From Gerris lacustris (lineage: Eukaryota; Arthropoda; Insecta; Hemiptera; Gerridae): a stretch of DNA of 64,000 nt. A program made the translations under genes and the position numbers. The first letter of the stretch is position 1. Every line of letters starts with the position of its first letter. Below, one piece after another: positions 42,601 through 56,600 of the stretch. The stretch spans positions 26,261,101-26,325,100 of the forward strand of contig OX578281.1 in the NCBI GenBank assembly GCA_951217055.1, in the 5' to 3' direction. A model generated the notes under the pieces. That model saw only the letters and a program-made list of their open reading frames with translations, had not been told where the DNA came from and did no database searches.

Positions 42601-45600
42601 CATCCACCCTAAAAAAAAAGAGGTATTTCTCTTCAAGGACCTAAGGACAGGAAAGCAGGGAAAACCTTTTGACCACTATCTACATCCCAAAGGTAGAATA
42701 GGACTCAACTAAATAAGTACAAGAAACCCTGGAATTATGATAATATAGATAACTACCTCTCCAGTTAGGTCCATGATAACAAAGAGTTGAGCCTTGATAA
42801 ACTCGACAAGATGTTGGTACAGCCACCTGATTGACATGGACTCGTACAGGTAGAGAATAGCAAGACATCCTCCTAGCTTGGTATACCAGGCTCTCTCATA
42901 GCACAGAGCACACATCCGCTCTGCCATGTACTTGAAGTAATCCAGCTGACATGCCTGCAAGTGATAAACAAACATAACAGTAAGGTCATAATTAGATATA
43001 AATTAATATCAACAGTAAGGTCATAATGATCATATAAATTAGGAATCCTTGGTGATTACTAGTTAAGAGTGATATTGCTGTAGATTCTGAGTTACCTTAT
43101 CTTTTGAGCCAAGTATGGAGATGACAGAGTTAAGTATTAGGTGTATGGCAGTTTTAGCAGGTTTACATAGTTCCTTCTCGTCATGAGCCATTACTATAGC
43201 TATGGCATCAATAAGGACATACGCATCCATCCCTGTCAAATGTTCCTGACAAACTGGACCTAAAAAAAAAAAATTTAAAAATTATGAATCCTGATTTGAA
43301 ATGAATAATTATGCTATCTCCTGAGGAAGAGCTCTACATGCAGTGGAGAAGACCTATAGAACAGAACTTGTTATTAAATCTCCAGCATCCTAAGAACTGA
43401 TAAATGTTGTTGAAGCCAGCAATCTATTAATTAAAGTTTCTTTACTTATATCATGTCGCACATTGAAAAAAGATGTTGATACCCTGTGATTTCCTACAAA
43501 TTGAGGGAAGTCACAGTTTCAAATTTAGTATTCCTTGACTCGTATTTTAAAGATTTTGTAAATATATGGTGAGCACCAATTGAGCAAATTGACTGGTGAT
43601 AATCTACCAGAATTATAATATATACATTTTGAAATTACAAGTGCTGCTAACTCAAAATAGAGTGTTTTTATTTGAGATATTATTCTTTAACGGATATGTT
43701 TATTTATCTACAAGATGATTACCGTTATCTCGCAATTGTAATTTCTGTAAAAGAGTTTGCAGTGTGTGCTTATCTACAGCAGAGGTGTGAAAATGGAATA
43801 ATTTTTCTATCGTTTAAGATTTACTTAATTATTTATTGGGTAATAGTTACTTCCCACATATCATCCTTAAATTATTTTTGTCTTTAAATGAAAATTGACT
43901 TTTTTTCTTCTTTTAAATTATTAAAAATTATTTTATAAGAAAAGTATTTTAAGACCTAAAATAAATTGTAATAATATTGTAGGTGAAGATGCCCATGTAT
44001 GGGTGAAATATAATCAGAAAAAAATTAATTAAAAACAAAATATTTTAATATTTCATTTCTTAAGACGGACTGGAGACACCTCAATAGTGGAAAATACTGG
44101 TAAATTTGTAGAAGTCAACTCATTACTTTAAATACTATAAAAATAAGGAGTCAAAAACAGGGGAAGAAAATCACAAGACATTGTGAAAGACAATAAAAAT
44201 TTACCCTAAATGACCCAACAAAATAAAAAAGGATTGAATAAATGGGGACAATTACAAAAAAACTTACTTAATAGTCAGCTTTTAAAACACTACTTAGTTT
44301 TATGTACAATTAAAAAGAAATTGCTTCTATTACTCAAGTAATTCACAAATCTTATCATGAAGCTCCATACCAATAAGAGATACAATTCCATAATCGATGA
44401 GTCGTTAATAAAGTACACCTTCTTCACAATATACATCTTCAATGAAAAATGGAAGAAGAAACTGATAACATAGTATGGTGAAGTAGATTACCTGCTTGCT
44501 GTGATATGGCCACAAGGGTGAACTGTTTGACAACCTGATCAAAATGTGTCTGGATATCGTCATTCAAGTCCTTGATTATACATCCAAAGAACATACCTGG
44601 CACAAAAAAAACATATATATATAGAAGTGTTTGTTCTTAAAAAAAGATATGTATGTAAGAACCTTTAGCAGAATTAGGCCAAGAGTGTATAACTCAATTT
44701 CATTGAGGTCTATTTTAAACCTAAGCATACAAATTAAATGGGTAAAAGGTCATTCTGGTGTAGAAGGAAATGAAAAAGCTGACGAATTAGCTAAAGAAGC
44801 CTCATTAAACTCCTTCAGTGGCTGTCTAGTGTATGAAAGGATTCCCAAATCGGTGTTAAAACGGATGAGTTATGACAGTGGTTCCCAACCTTTTTTACAG
44901 TCCGCATCCCTAAAATTTTACAAACTACCTCTCGCACCCCCTAGAAAAAGATAGTATTTGAGCTAAAAAAAAATGGACATTTATTGATTAATCTTGGGCA
45001 GTGAAAGAAGGTTTTAAAATTAAATATTCAATACTACTATAAAAAATATCAATTATTAATATATTTTACAAAAATAAAAAGTAGTAAGTTCTGAAAACAT
45101 ATTTCATTTTAATGGCTTTTTTGTTGCTGTTTATCATGAATAATTTTTTCAAGTCTTGGAATTTTCTCGCTAATTGCTATGCGAAGATTTGATTGCGGAT
45201 TTAGTCTATTTCTATTTTTGTTCTTAATTGTGAGTAAAATACTGAACCCAAATTCGTAAAAAAAAGTAGGTTGTAACAAAAGGAGTTAAAACTTTAAGTG
45301 CCTTTTTGCTAATTTTTGGGAAAATTTTAATTGAATTACACCAAAATTATTCCAAAGTTTTATTTTCATATTCAATTTTCAGACTTCTATTTGACCTTAA
45401 ATCTATTAGTTCTTCTTTTACTTCATCATCGTCAGACATTTTATTTAATTTAAAAGCAAATGGATTAATAATCCATTCTTCCGTAGAGGTAAGTTCTCCT
45501 GCAAGAAAGTAACCATCTAACGAATTTGTCAATATTTCTAAATGGTTTATTATCTTTTCTTTGACACCAGAGATAGCTCCAGATGTTTCCACAACTTCTT

Positions 45601-47383
45601 CGAGAGACGGAAAATTAGATAAATTTCCTTGTTCAATTTTTCTACGCCATAGAATTATTTTTTTCTTAAATGCGTTCATCTTTTCATGAGCAAATATTGC
45701 ATTAACTGACTTACCTTGTAAAGATATGCTCAGGTCATTCATGCGAGTGAAGATGTCCACAAGGTAAGCCAGCATTTGTTCAAATTCTTCTGACTCAAAT
45801 TGGTGAAATAAGGGGCTATTGTCAATCTCTAAAAATAGTTTAATATCATTGCGCATCTCGAAAATTCGCGGTAAAGTTTGGCCCCGAGACAGCCAGTGGA
45901 CTTCAGTGTGATACAACAAAATTGAATGTTCACTGCCCAAATCTTCACAAAAAGATTTAAAAATTCGATGGTTCAATGCTCGCCCTCTTATCCAGTTAAC
46001 AATTTTAACACAGGTATAAAGCACATGCTTTAAATTAGGTGGTAAAGTTTTCGCAGCTAATGAATGCCTATGAAGAAAACAGTGGATCCCAAGCAAGTTG
46101 GGAATTTCATTTTTTAGCATTGCTGAAAATCCAGATTTATTTCCAAGCATAGCAGGAGCTCCATCGGTGCAAACTGAACCAATAACATTAATATTCAGTT
46201 CATTTCTACGAAAGAAATCCTTAAAAATATTCATTATATCACTAATTCTATTCTGAATAACGTTGTTCGACAAATTATAAAGTAATTATATTATTATTTT
46301 TTATTGAAATAAAATTGTTCAGAAAAAATACTTTTTTTAAAAAAATAATCTCGCACCCCCTAAAAAAGTTTCTCGCACCCCCAGGGGGTGCGGGCACCCC
46401 TGGTTGGGAACCCCTGAGTTATGACATAAGTATGGAGAAATGGAAAGAACTATGGAGAAATTCAGAGAAAGGATTGTGGACCAAAAAGTTCTTTCCAACA
46501 GTTGAGTGCAGAGCGAAAACGAATTTGAACATTACATACAAGATGACGCAAGCACTCACTGGACATGGCTCGAACAAAGCATACCTCCACCGTTTTAACA
46601 TCATTCCAGATCCTTCATGCAGCTGCGACAGGGCATCTCCACAAACTTGGGAACATATCATCTTTAATTGCCCCATATATAATCGAGAGAGAAGCTCATT
46701 GATGTCAAGCCTTATTACGAGAGGAGAACACTGGAGCCCATCAAATTTACAAATATTTACAAAATTTTTCCATATTTTCTCAAAATTTATAAATTCCTTA
46801 AATTTTGACAAATTAAGTTCATAGTTTTGATGTGATGTACATTTATTTAATTTCATTCATATAATTATTTATTTATTTCATTATTTCATTATTTTATTAT
46901 TATTATTTTTTATTTTTTTTATTTTTATTATTATTATTTTATTTTATTTTTTATTTTTTATTTATTTATTTTTTTTTTATTTATTATTATTATTATTTTA
47001 TTTTATTTATTTATTTATTTTTTTTTTATATTTTTTTTTTTATTTTTTTTTTTTTTATTTTATTTTATTTTTTTTTTTTTTTAAATTTATTAATTTCTTT
47101 TTATTTATTTTTTATTTATTTATTTATTTTTTTTAATTTGTCTCTTCTTAATTTATTACAAACGTTACATTTCAATGTAAGCAAACCTCTAAATTTATGT
47201 TATCGTTAATTAGTCTCTTTTTCATTTTTGATATGTAAATCCCGTTGTCTTCTTAAACCATTTTATTATTTAAACATCTAAATTATAGTTATATTACTCT
47301 TTAAAATGATAGCTAACATATGTAATAATTATTGGGACATATGGATCAATAAACGGCTTTCTAAGACGGTTACTCTTAGAAAG

Positions 47384-47415
<32 letters not shown>

Positions 47416-50400
47416 AAGGAACATAGAAAAAGTCAATATTTAACAACACCAATCTCTTGATTAGTTGGGTCTTTTAAGGAAAATTCAAACGTCTCACATT
47501 TGCAATATTTCGATCCCTCCTTGGATCATTTCTCAAGCTGACTGACTAGCTGATTACATTGTCAAGTTATTGTTATCTATAAAAATTTTAAAAGTACTTA
47601 TTTAAATCGGACAGATTCTTGTCAATTCACCTGAAATCAGGTACTGTCAATTACACTATTATCTAACAATATATCAAACATCAAAATATATAAAAACTAC
47701 CAAGAACAACACATTTCTACTACCTACTTCAACTTAACTTGAGTTAAGGTCAAAATATATGGAAGTATCACTAGTTAGTTAGTAAATTAAAACTTTGATA
47801 TTGTACCTAACATACATACAATCATTGTATGTCTTTCTCTTTGCTATGTTAGTGTAAATGTAAAACATTATGTTTCCAATGGATGTGTAACATTTTTAAT
47901 TAAAAAGAAGGGACAATAAACATACCACTGAGAGCGTTGACTAAGGTTTGTCTGGCCACCTTGTCCTCACACAGGTAGTGGTTCTGGATCAGCAGCACAT
48001 TATCTATTTTAAAACTGAAATCAACAAAAAAAGTTATATATAAATAACTCGCCAGTGTCTCCAAAGATTCATTTTTCTGACAGAATAATTGTGATACTCC
48101 TTAGATTTTTCATTGATTTTATAAAAAAAAGACAACCACACCAGAATTTTATCAAAAGAAGTATTAGTATCATCAAGTTTAACTTAACGAATTCTGGAAA
48201 ATTTCAACAGTTAATATTATATTTCTACCAGGAATCCAACAAATCTAGACATATACGTCAGCATCTGTTATGGGAAAATGTCTCAGAAAGGGCTCATATT
48301 TGCTGTTCTGAAAACAGAGGTCATTGGCATGACATCATTTGCACATTCCGAGGAGAACAAATATCCACATTCGGTAGGTCACTACAGAGCTATTTAGTTG
48401 AATCATAATGAAGGTAAATAAATTACATTGAAGGGGGACATTTTTTCCATTTGTGTGTAAAAACCCCCAGAATAAAAAAAAACATAACTTTTTTTTACTT
48501 TTGACAGATCCTTACTATCCTATTAACTCCTAAAATTCTATTAGCTTAAATAACTCGTACATAGTTAAGAAAGGTTATTAAAGTCAAACGGTTAATTACC
48601 TGGGGTTGTTGAATAGTTTCTCTACAAGGTTGATATCATCATCAAAGTTCATACTGGCAATGATATAGTGCTTGACTACCTCCCAGCACTGCTTTCTGTA
48701 GTAGATGTTCACGTTGCAAGGTTTCAATATGTTCACAGCCGTAGTTATCACCTGCACAAAAATGTCAATTATTTTATTGAATACTAGCCAAAATATGCAG
48801 CGCTGCCCGGGGAATGGGGGTGGTTTTTAGAGAGTTTGTGCTTCGAAATGAAACTGTTTATATGTATAAAAGACAAACCCACAGGCACTCTTCTTTATAA
48901 GGCAATCAAAGTTGAAAAGATCTACAATATTGGTCTTATGACTTTTTGTCGAATCTCCGTCAGTTATACTTTAGATATCTCATGTAGGCAGCGACCTTCC
49001 TCGTGTTTTGAAGGTCATGTGTGCAAAATTTCATCAAACTCAGAATAAAACTGTATATTTGCATAACGGCTAAATAGACACTCTTCTTTGTATAGATAGA
49101 TTCTGTTTTGTTATCCCTGATTTATATTGAGTTGCTGCTGGTCAAGTGAGTTAATGCCAAGAATGAGAGTTTCTAAAATAAGAACAGGAACTTTATTTTC
49201 TGTAAATTTTAAATTAAAAAAAGTCAAAAGTTAAACATCGGACACAAAGAATGAAATAATGAGGATGTTTACCTTGTCTACAGGGAGTTGAACCAATTTG
49301 GTGTGCTCGGGGAAGCTTATCATGAGGGAAGGACTTGGCATGTCTCTCTTTACATACTCAAGTTTCTGTGGTTCGGCCATCATCTTCCTGTTTCCTCCTC
49401 CAAACTTACCAAGAACCCTGCAACACAAGTAACATAGTAACAGTCAGTAAAACTATAAATATCTTAGCAGCTATCTGAGCTCCGAAAGCAGACCCTCCTC
49501 ATTGAACTACAGATGAGAGAGCAGATAATACACCTAGCAAATAATGTGGAAAATTAAGGCTACAGTGATATCCTGGTTCAGGAAGAGGAGGTGTTGACAA
49601 TTCACGTGTCCTCTCTCTTTAATGATGACCATTATAACCATGGCTGAAAAACATAATCTCAAATAATTGTAGATGCCAGAATAGCCACTGAAGATTATCA
49701 ATCTGAAATTTGTTACTGGTTTTTTAAGAGGAAAATCATATTCAAACAACATTTTATGCCACTGTGGCAAGGATCCTCAAATTAAGTTGCGAATTCCATC
49801 AGCGTAAAAACACTTCCTTTATTTTTTCAAAACCATGAAGCACATACCATGTGTTAACCTGAGGTTTTGATTTGTTTTAATTACTTATATTCACAAAAGT
49901 TTCCATAGGCACATACTTACGATAAACTTTGCCAGAAAAATCTGCATTCACAACAGTCTTTTTAACATTTTACATTCCTATCTCCTTAAAAATCTTGAAA
50001 AAAGGGGGAAATTTTGGGATGTATCCCTCAGATATATATATATATTGAGGGTCAACTGTGTAATTATACAATATCATTGCTTAAGCTATGTTAATAAAGG
50101 GCATGGTCAGAAATTGAATTAATGTTACATCAAATGGAGACTATAAACATAAAGAAATGTGAAGACATTAAAAATATATTTGTTATTAAGTAAACATCAA
50201 GCAAAGATCTAACTTTGAATCTGTAAGTTTTATTATTATTATTATTATTAAATATATCTTATTATTGTTATAAAAGAGAAAAACATTTGGTTTATATAAT
50301 AGTAAAAGAGATACCTGAAAGCAGCCTGAGCTAGTTCCTCATCTTGGCTCCTAAGTGATCTCCACAGAGCCTGCATCAGTTCTGCCCTCACAGGCTGGAT

Positions 50401-50628
50401 GTGCTCGTAAAGAAAATCTGGTTGCAAGTTATCAACACATAGCTCAAGTGTTCTTAAACCCTAAACAATTAATGGATATGTTAATAAAGCAATAGAAAAT
50501 GTATCTCATGTTATGGTTGAAAATGTGATTTAAAAAATTGGCTGTAAAGATCCATGTGAGTGGAGACCATCACAATAAAAATATTTAAAAGAGAAATTAT
50601 TCATCAGAACAAACACAACCAGTCATTG

Positions 50629-50678
<50 letters not shown>

Positions 50679-53600
50679 ATGATGAAGGGGCAAAGAGTTG
50701 GCAGCTCAAACTCTGTATCCCAAGAGGCAGTGACACAAATCCTACTGATAGTTTGGAGAATCTTCACTACTGTCAATGTAGCAACATTGACAAAAGCAGA
50801 AGATTCTTATCAATGGTCTTAAAATGAGTTGTAAGGAACAGGGAATTCCTTAGATGTGGCTCAGTTCACCCTTGACTTGGAACTCCAAACTATAGGGATC
50901 AGAGCATCCCTACGCTATGGACAAGTCTGTCTTTGTAAGGCAACTGACTCTTATATTGAAAAGTTAAGAAGACAGAAAGCCTTAATTAGATTTAACATCC
51001 ATTGAAACTTAAGGAAGAAAGATAGATACGATATTATATACGATTATCATCTAACTAGAGGCCTTATTAATTTACCCTTTATCCAGTGCAGTTATTTATA
51101 TATGAGTAGTTGAAAAATTACCTGAGATATGACAAGAATGTTGGAGCCATTGAGTGCAGAAACTAGAGGATCCATAAGCATGGGTAGATAGGGAAGTAGA
51201 GAACTTAGTCTGACTGGCACTGTTAAGCACAGCTCGACAAACAAATCCTTCATATGCTGCTTATGCAGGCCACTTTGTAAACTGTTCAACCCTAAACATA
51301 AAAATCAGACAAATGAAACCTTGTATTTATACATTAGGGTGGGCCTTAATAATGAACATTTTTTAATTTTAGCTCCCAACCCCTAACTTTGTGCGAATAC
51401 ATGAAAAAATTATTTTTGAAAAGTTTCAGGTCAATCGGAAAATTTTAAATGGTGCCGCTTTTTATTTGAAAATTGGTATATAAAAAAATCAATAAAATAG
51501 CGATTTTTTCTAGAAAATTTCAAAATATCACGTTTGCAATGCAATATTTTTCGTGTTTTTTTATTATTTACATAAATGATATACTTATATTAACTAATAT
51601 AACTCAAAAGTAAGTCAATAAGTAAAGAGATAAAATATTTAGAGATATACATACATAGCAAAATAGTGAAAATTGGAAAAAAAAATTTGTTTTTCGCATG
51701 AATTTCGAAATTATTTTAATCATATGAACAATATTTAATGTTTTAACATACATTAAATGGTACTACATGTTATGTGCTTCATATTAATACGTATTAACAA
51801 TGCATACCTATCATAGTTTTTTATTAAACTAGTAACATACATACTAGTGAAGTCAATTAAAAATAAAGGAGGGAATTAAAAATAAAGGAGGGGTCAATTA
51901 AAAAACTGACGGATGAGTTTGATCAACTCAGGTCCATCTTGTCTTCTCAAAAAGATGAACTTAACTCTTCTACTGTTAAGCAGTTTGAACTCGAAGATGA
52001 GCTATCTCAACTAAAGGATAATAAAATAGCTCTAGACAACCTTAAGAAGGAGATAGAAGATAAAGAAAATAAGATAAAAGAATAAATTTTTAATAATAAT
52101 GCTTTACAACTGAAATTGCGGAAAAGTGAAAATTTGATTGCCAATGTAAAAAATCCATCACTCTTACAATCAGAAAATATGCCATTAATTCTTAATCATC
52201 CCTCATCCATGCCATCTCGCCACATCACAACCTCAGTTTGTTCTACAGAAAAAGAACTCAGGATTCTTATCCTCGGCGACAGTCACTGTAGAGATTTAGG
52301 CCGAGCACTGAATAAAAAGACTCCATTCTCAAGAGTGACAACGTTCTTTAAACCCAATGCTCCTCTACGTAGTTGTGTAGAGTCTGTAGAGAAACTTACG
52401 CGAGGCTACAATGACAAGGACCACGTCGTTTTAGTAGGAGGGTCCAACTTCGACCCGTACGCTAACCATAGAAATGATGTTGAAGGGATTCTCTTTGAAC
52501 TTGACAAAGTTGTGCAATACACAAACGTCATTGTGACTTCTATTCCTCATCGCTTCGACGAAACAGATTGGAATATGCAAATCGACATTAGAAATAATAT
52601 TATGGAAGAATTAATAACTAATAGAGGTTCAACACGTCTGCAATATCTGCCTACGTTCTTCAAAACTCGACATCGCACCAGAGCTGGACTACACCTAAAT
52701 AGTAATGGTAAAAATCTGCTGGCTGGCAGAGTAGCAGCTGCTATTGATAACTGCCCTCAACTGCACATTACCTCTTCATCTATGGAGCTTGAGTCAACTC
52801 AAAACTCACGGTACGACTCTAAAATCCCTGTGATGGTAACTACTGCACATCCTAAATCACTCACATATAATAATAATTATAATTTTTTATAAATAACTAT
52901 ATTGACGACCCTCCATGCGAGGTAATATGTTCTATTAATAATAATTTTGATATCAATAACTTAACTGATAACAACGTGTTTTATAAGTATGTAAATAACC
53001 ATGTTAATAGTATTGTAAATACCGTAATGAACCGTAGTATCTGAAATCCCTAATGAACTTGCCAAAACAGTTAATAGTAATGTAATTAGTATCCCTAGTA
53101 ATACCACTCAACGCTCTTTAATGGAATCTTTCTACTTTCATGATCTCACTTCTTTTGAACTTACCAAGACAATATCAATGTTTAAAAATAAAAAGTCATG
53201 TGGCTTCGACGAAGTCCCGATTTTAGTACTTAAAAGTTGTTATCAAGTTATGTTAGAAGTTCTCCTGCATGTCATTCAGAATTGTATTTCATCCGGTTTT
53301 TTCCCGTCCATCTTAAAACACTCGATTGTTATACCTGTTTTTAAAAATGGTGATAAGCAGTCACCCAATAATTACCGTCCGATTTCTCTTTTGAGTTGCT
53401 TTTCTAAAATTTTCGAAAGAATTATTCACCAAAGACTGATAAAGTTTTTTATAAAGCACAATATATTTGCAAAGGAGCAACACGGCTTTCTACCAAACCG
53501 TTCCACAGCTTCAGCTACCGTTGCTTCCGTCGAAGAAATCTCAAAGTCTATAGACCAACGCTTGCATGTAGCCGGCCTTTTCTTCGATTTATCAAAAGCT

Positions 53601-56600
53601 TTTGACCTGGTATCCCACTCTATTTTACTGGTTAAACTCTTTAGGTCAGGTGTAAGAGGCCATTTACTTGATCTTATCAATTCCTTTTTAGTAAACAGAT
53701 CGTTCAGTGTACTTGTAAATAGTGCTCACTCAACGCTTCAACATAGTAATATAGGCGTACCTCAGGGAAGCATTTTAGGCCCGTTATTATTCCTAATATT
53801 TATTAATGACTTACCTGAATTTTTAAAAAAGGTGTGTCCAACTTGCCGTATAGTACTATATGCTGACGATACTTCAGTTCTAGTAGTAGCGAGAACTGCC
53901 GATGAACTTGAGCTGTATCTTAATAATCTGTCCAAGGCTTTCTATGAATGGTGCTCAACCAATCAGCTAGTTATAAATGTATCTAAAAGTGTTTTTGTTA
54001 TTTTTAGTAAAATTAAAATGTATAAGTGCCCAAACGTCATGATTTGTTCTACTAGTCTAGTTAAACAGGAAGCGTTTAAATTCCTTGGAGTATTGATTGA
54101 TGAAAAATTTAATTTCAGGGAACACGCTAATTCCGTATTAAGAAAATTAAAATGCGCTTTCTTCATAATTAGAAATTTAAGGAGTTATAATTGCACAGAG
54201 ACTTTAATAACTGCATATTACGGTTTAGTTTACCCCTTCTTGTCATACAACATTTTGGTATGGGGCAATAAACCTGAATCGAAAAGAATTTTCACAATGC
54301 AAAAGAGGATAATTAGGACGATTTTTCATCTAAACAATAGGACCTCCTGCAAAGAATATTTTAAGCAATATAATATCTTAACTTTTCCCAGTATATTCAT
54401 CGCAGAATCTTGCATATTTGTTAAAAAGAACCTTTCCAACTTTTCAAAATTTTCGGACATCCACCACTTTAATTCGAGGAATAAAGAAAACTTAGTTTTA
54501 CCTTTCTGCAGAACCAATTTGCACAAATTCTCACCACATAACATGAGCCTGCAATGCTTTAATACAGTACCTTCTGAAATAAAAAAGCTACCTTTTAATC
54601 AATTTAAAAGGCATTTAAAAAAATTGTTATTTTTGAAATGTTGTTATCGTGTGTCAGAGTTTTTGTAGTGTATTTTTTTTAAATTTCTGTTAATTTATTT
54701 AGTTTATTCCCAGTTATTTATTATGTGATTTATTGTATATTGTGAATTGCCTAAATTGTAATGAGTAATGACGTATTATATCTGATTTTAAATTGGTTAT
54801 TTAATAAAGAATATTCTATTCTATTCTATTCTAATGAAGCTATAACATAAGCCACATTTTGAACGAAAAAGACCGTCTTTTGAGTTTGAATATCTTTTAT
54901 GCATTATTTTTTATTTTGGATTGCAATCAAGGAATAAGGGTTTTGGGGGTCGCTGATTACGAATTTGAAGTCAAAAATAAAATATTAAAAAAAATGGCTG
55001 CCCTAGGAGGGCGGGAAAAATCTTCCGTTTTATACGAAATTCGTGATAATTATACATAAATTAAGAACTAAACATCTAACCAAAGTTTTTTTGGAGGTCG
55101 CAGATTATGAATTTAAGGTAATAGTACAAATAAGTAGAAAAAAATGTTAGATTTTATTAAAATATGCATAAAGCAATAACGTGGGTTGTATAACATACAT
55201 AATAAAATAACAAAAATAGTGGAAATAAATTTTTTTTTTAATTATTCTGTTTAAATTTGGATGTTATACATTCAAATATTTTAATTGTTTCTAGTTTACG
55301 ATTTTAGTTATAGTTTGTTTCAGTATATTCTTAATTGAACCCTTGTTTTAGGTACTCTCATCTACCTTACTGTCTGAGCCCTCTGCCCTGAGGCACAGGA
55401 ATGCACACTAATCCTAGTAATCCTTTAATAAAATAATACAAAAATAGCAAAAGCAGTGAAAAAAAAAAAAATATTATGATCAAATTATAATTCAAACTTC
55501 TGGATACATGAAACAAGGAACTTGAAAAAAGTTTATATGAAAGTAAAAATCAGTTGCAAAATGATTTTTTATAAAGTTTTTCGTTTGTAATATATAATAA
55601 TGTAATATTTTTGTACATAGTTAGTTTTACATTTTTTTTTTCTTTTTTTCACTGCTTTTGCTATTTTTGCATATGTTATTGCTTTATTAATATTTTAATA
55701 AAATAAAATATTTTTTCTACTACTTTTTATTTTTATTGAGTAAAGGATTACTAGGATTGGGTGCATTCCTGAGCCTCAGGGCTGAGGGCTCAGGCTCAGG
55801 AATGCAGATTAGGGGTAAGGTAGATGAGAGTACCTAAAAGAAGGGTCCAATTAAGAATATACTGAAACAAACTATAACTAAAATCGTAAACTAGAAACAA
55901 TTAAAATATTTGAATGTATAACATCCAAATTTAAACGGAATAATTAAAAAAAAATGTATTTCCACTATTTTTGTTATTTTATTATGTATGTTATACAACC
56001 CACGTTATTGCTTTATGCATATTTTAATAAAATCAAACATTTTTTCTACTTTTTTGTACTATTACCTTAAATTCATAATCTGCGACCTCCAAGAAAACTT
56101 TGGTTAGATGTTTAGTTCTTAATTTATGTATAATTATCACGAATTTCGTATAAAACGGAAGATTTTTCCCGCCCTCCTAGGGCAGCCATTGTTTTTAATA
56201 TTTTATTTTTGACTTAAAATTCGTAATCAGCGACCCCCAAAACCCTTATTCCTTGATTGCAATCCAAAATAAAAAATAATGCATAAAAGATATTCAAACT
56301 CAAAAGACGGTATTTTTCGTTCAAAATGTGGCTTATGTTATAGCTTCATTGACTTCACTAGTATGTATGTTACTAGTTTAATAAAAAACTATGATAGGTA
56401 TGCATTGTTAATACGTATTAATATGAAGCACATAACATGTAGTACCATTTAATGTATGTTAAAACATTAAATATTGTTCATATGATTAAAATAATTTCGA
56501 AATTCATGCGAAAAACAAATTTTTTTTTTCCAATTTTCACTATTTTGCTATGTATGTATATCTCTAAATATTTTATCTCTTTACTTATTGACTTACTTTT

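Larger units (their letters stand above)
44655..47412 (+). mobile_element. 5'-truncated LINE (RNase H-bearing), interrupted by a hAT element
   Basis: The left part encodes an RNase H end ([20 protein letters not shown]). After the insertion, the right part encodes [19 protein letters not shown] and [20 protein letters not shown], the C-terminal Cys/His motif of R1/I-type LINEs. The 3' region is a 300-bp T/A low-complexity tract (46855-47160), then AATAAA (47348-47353) and 29 A (47384-47412). The 5' truncation and A tail are typical of target-primed insertion. It lies in sense opposite to TRRAP. Confidence 0.75.
51858..54832 (+). mobile_element. CR1-like LINE with esterase ORF1 and (ATTCT)n tail
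   Basis: Inserted in the left arm of the palindromic element: the mirror arm reads AGTCAATGAAGC uninterrupted, while here AAT appears on both sides of the insert. The order is coiled coil, SGNH esterase, reverse transcriptase and a 3' tail of four ATTCT units. The 5' junction carries a doubled AATTAAAAATAAAGGAGG string (51856-51894). The apurinic endonuclease domain expected between esterase and reverse transcriptase is absent. Confidence 0.85.

Noticed and set aside
48055..48408. 117-codon plus-strand frame between TRRAP exons 13 and 12
   Set aside because: No recognisable domain, no signal peptide or clear start context, and overlaps repeat-like AT-rich intron; likely chance.
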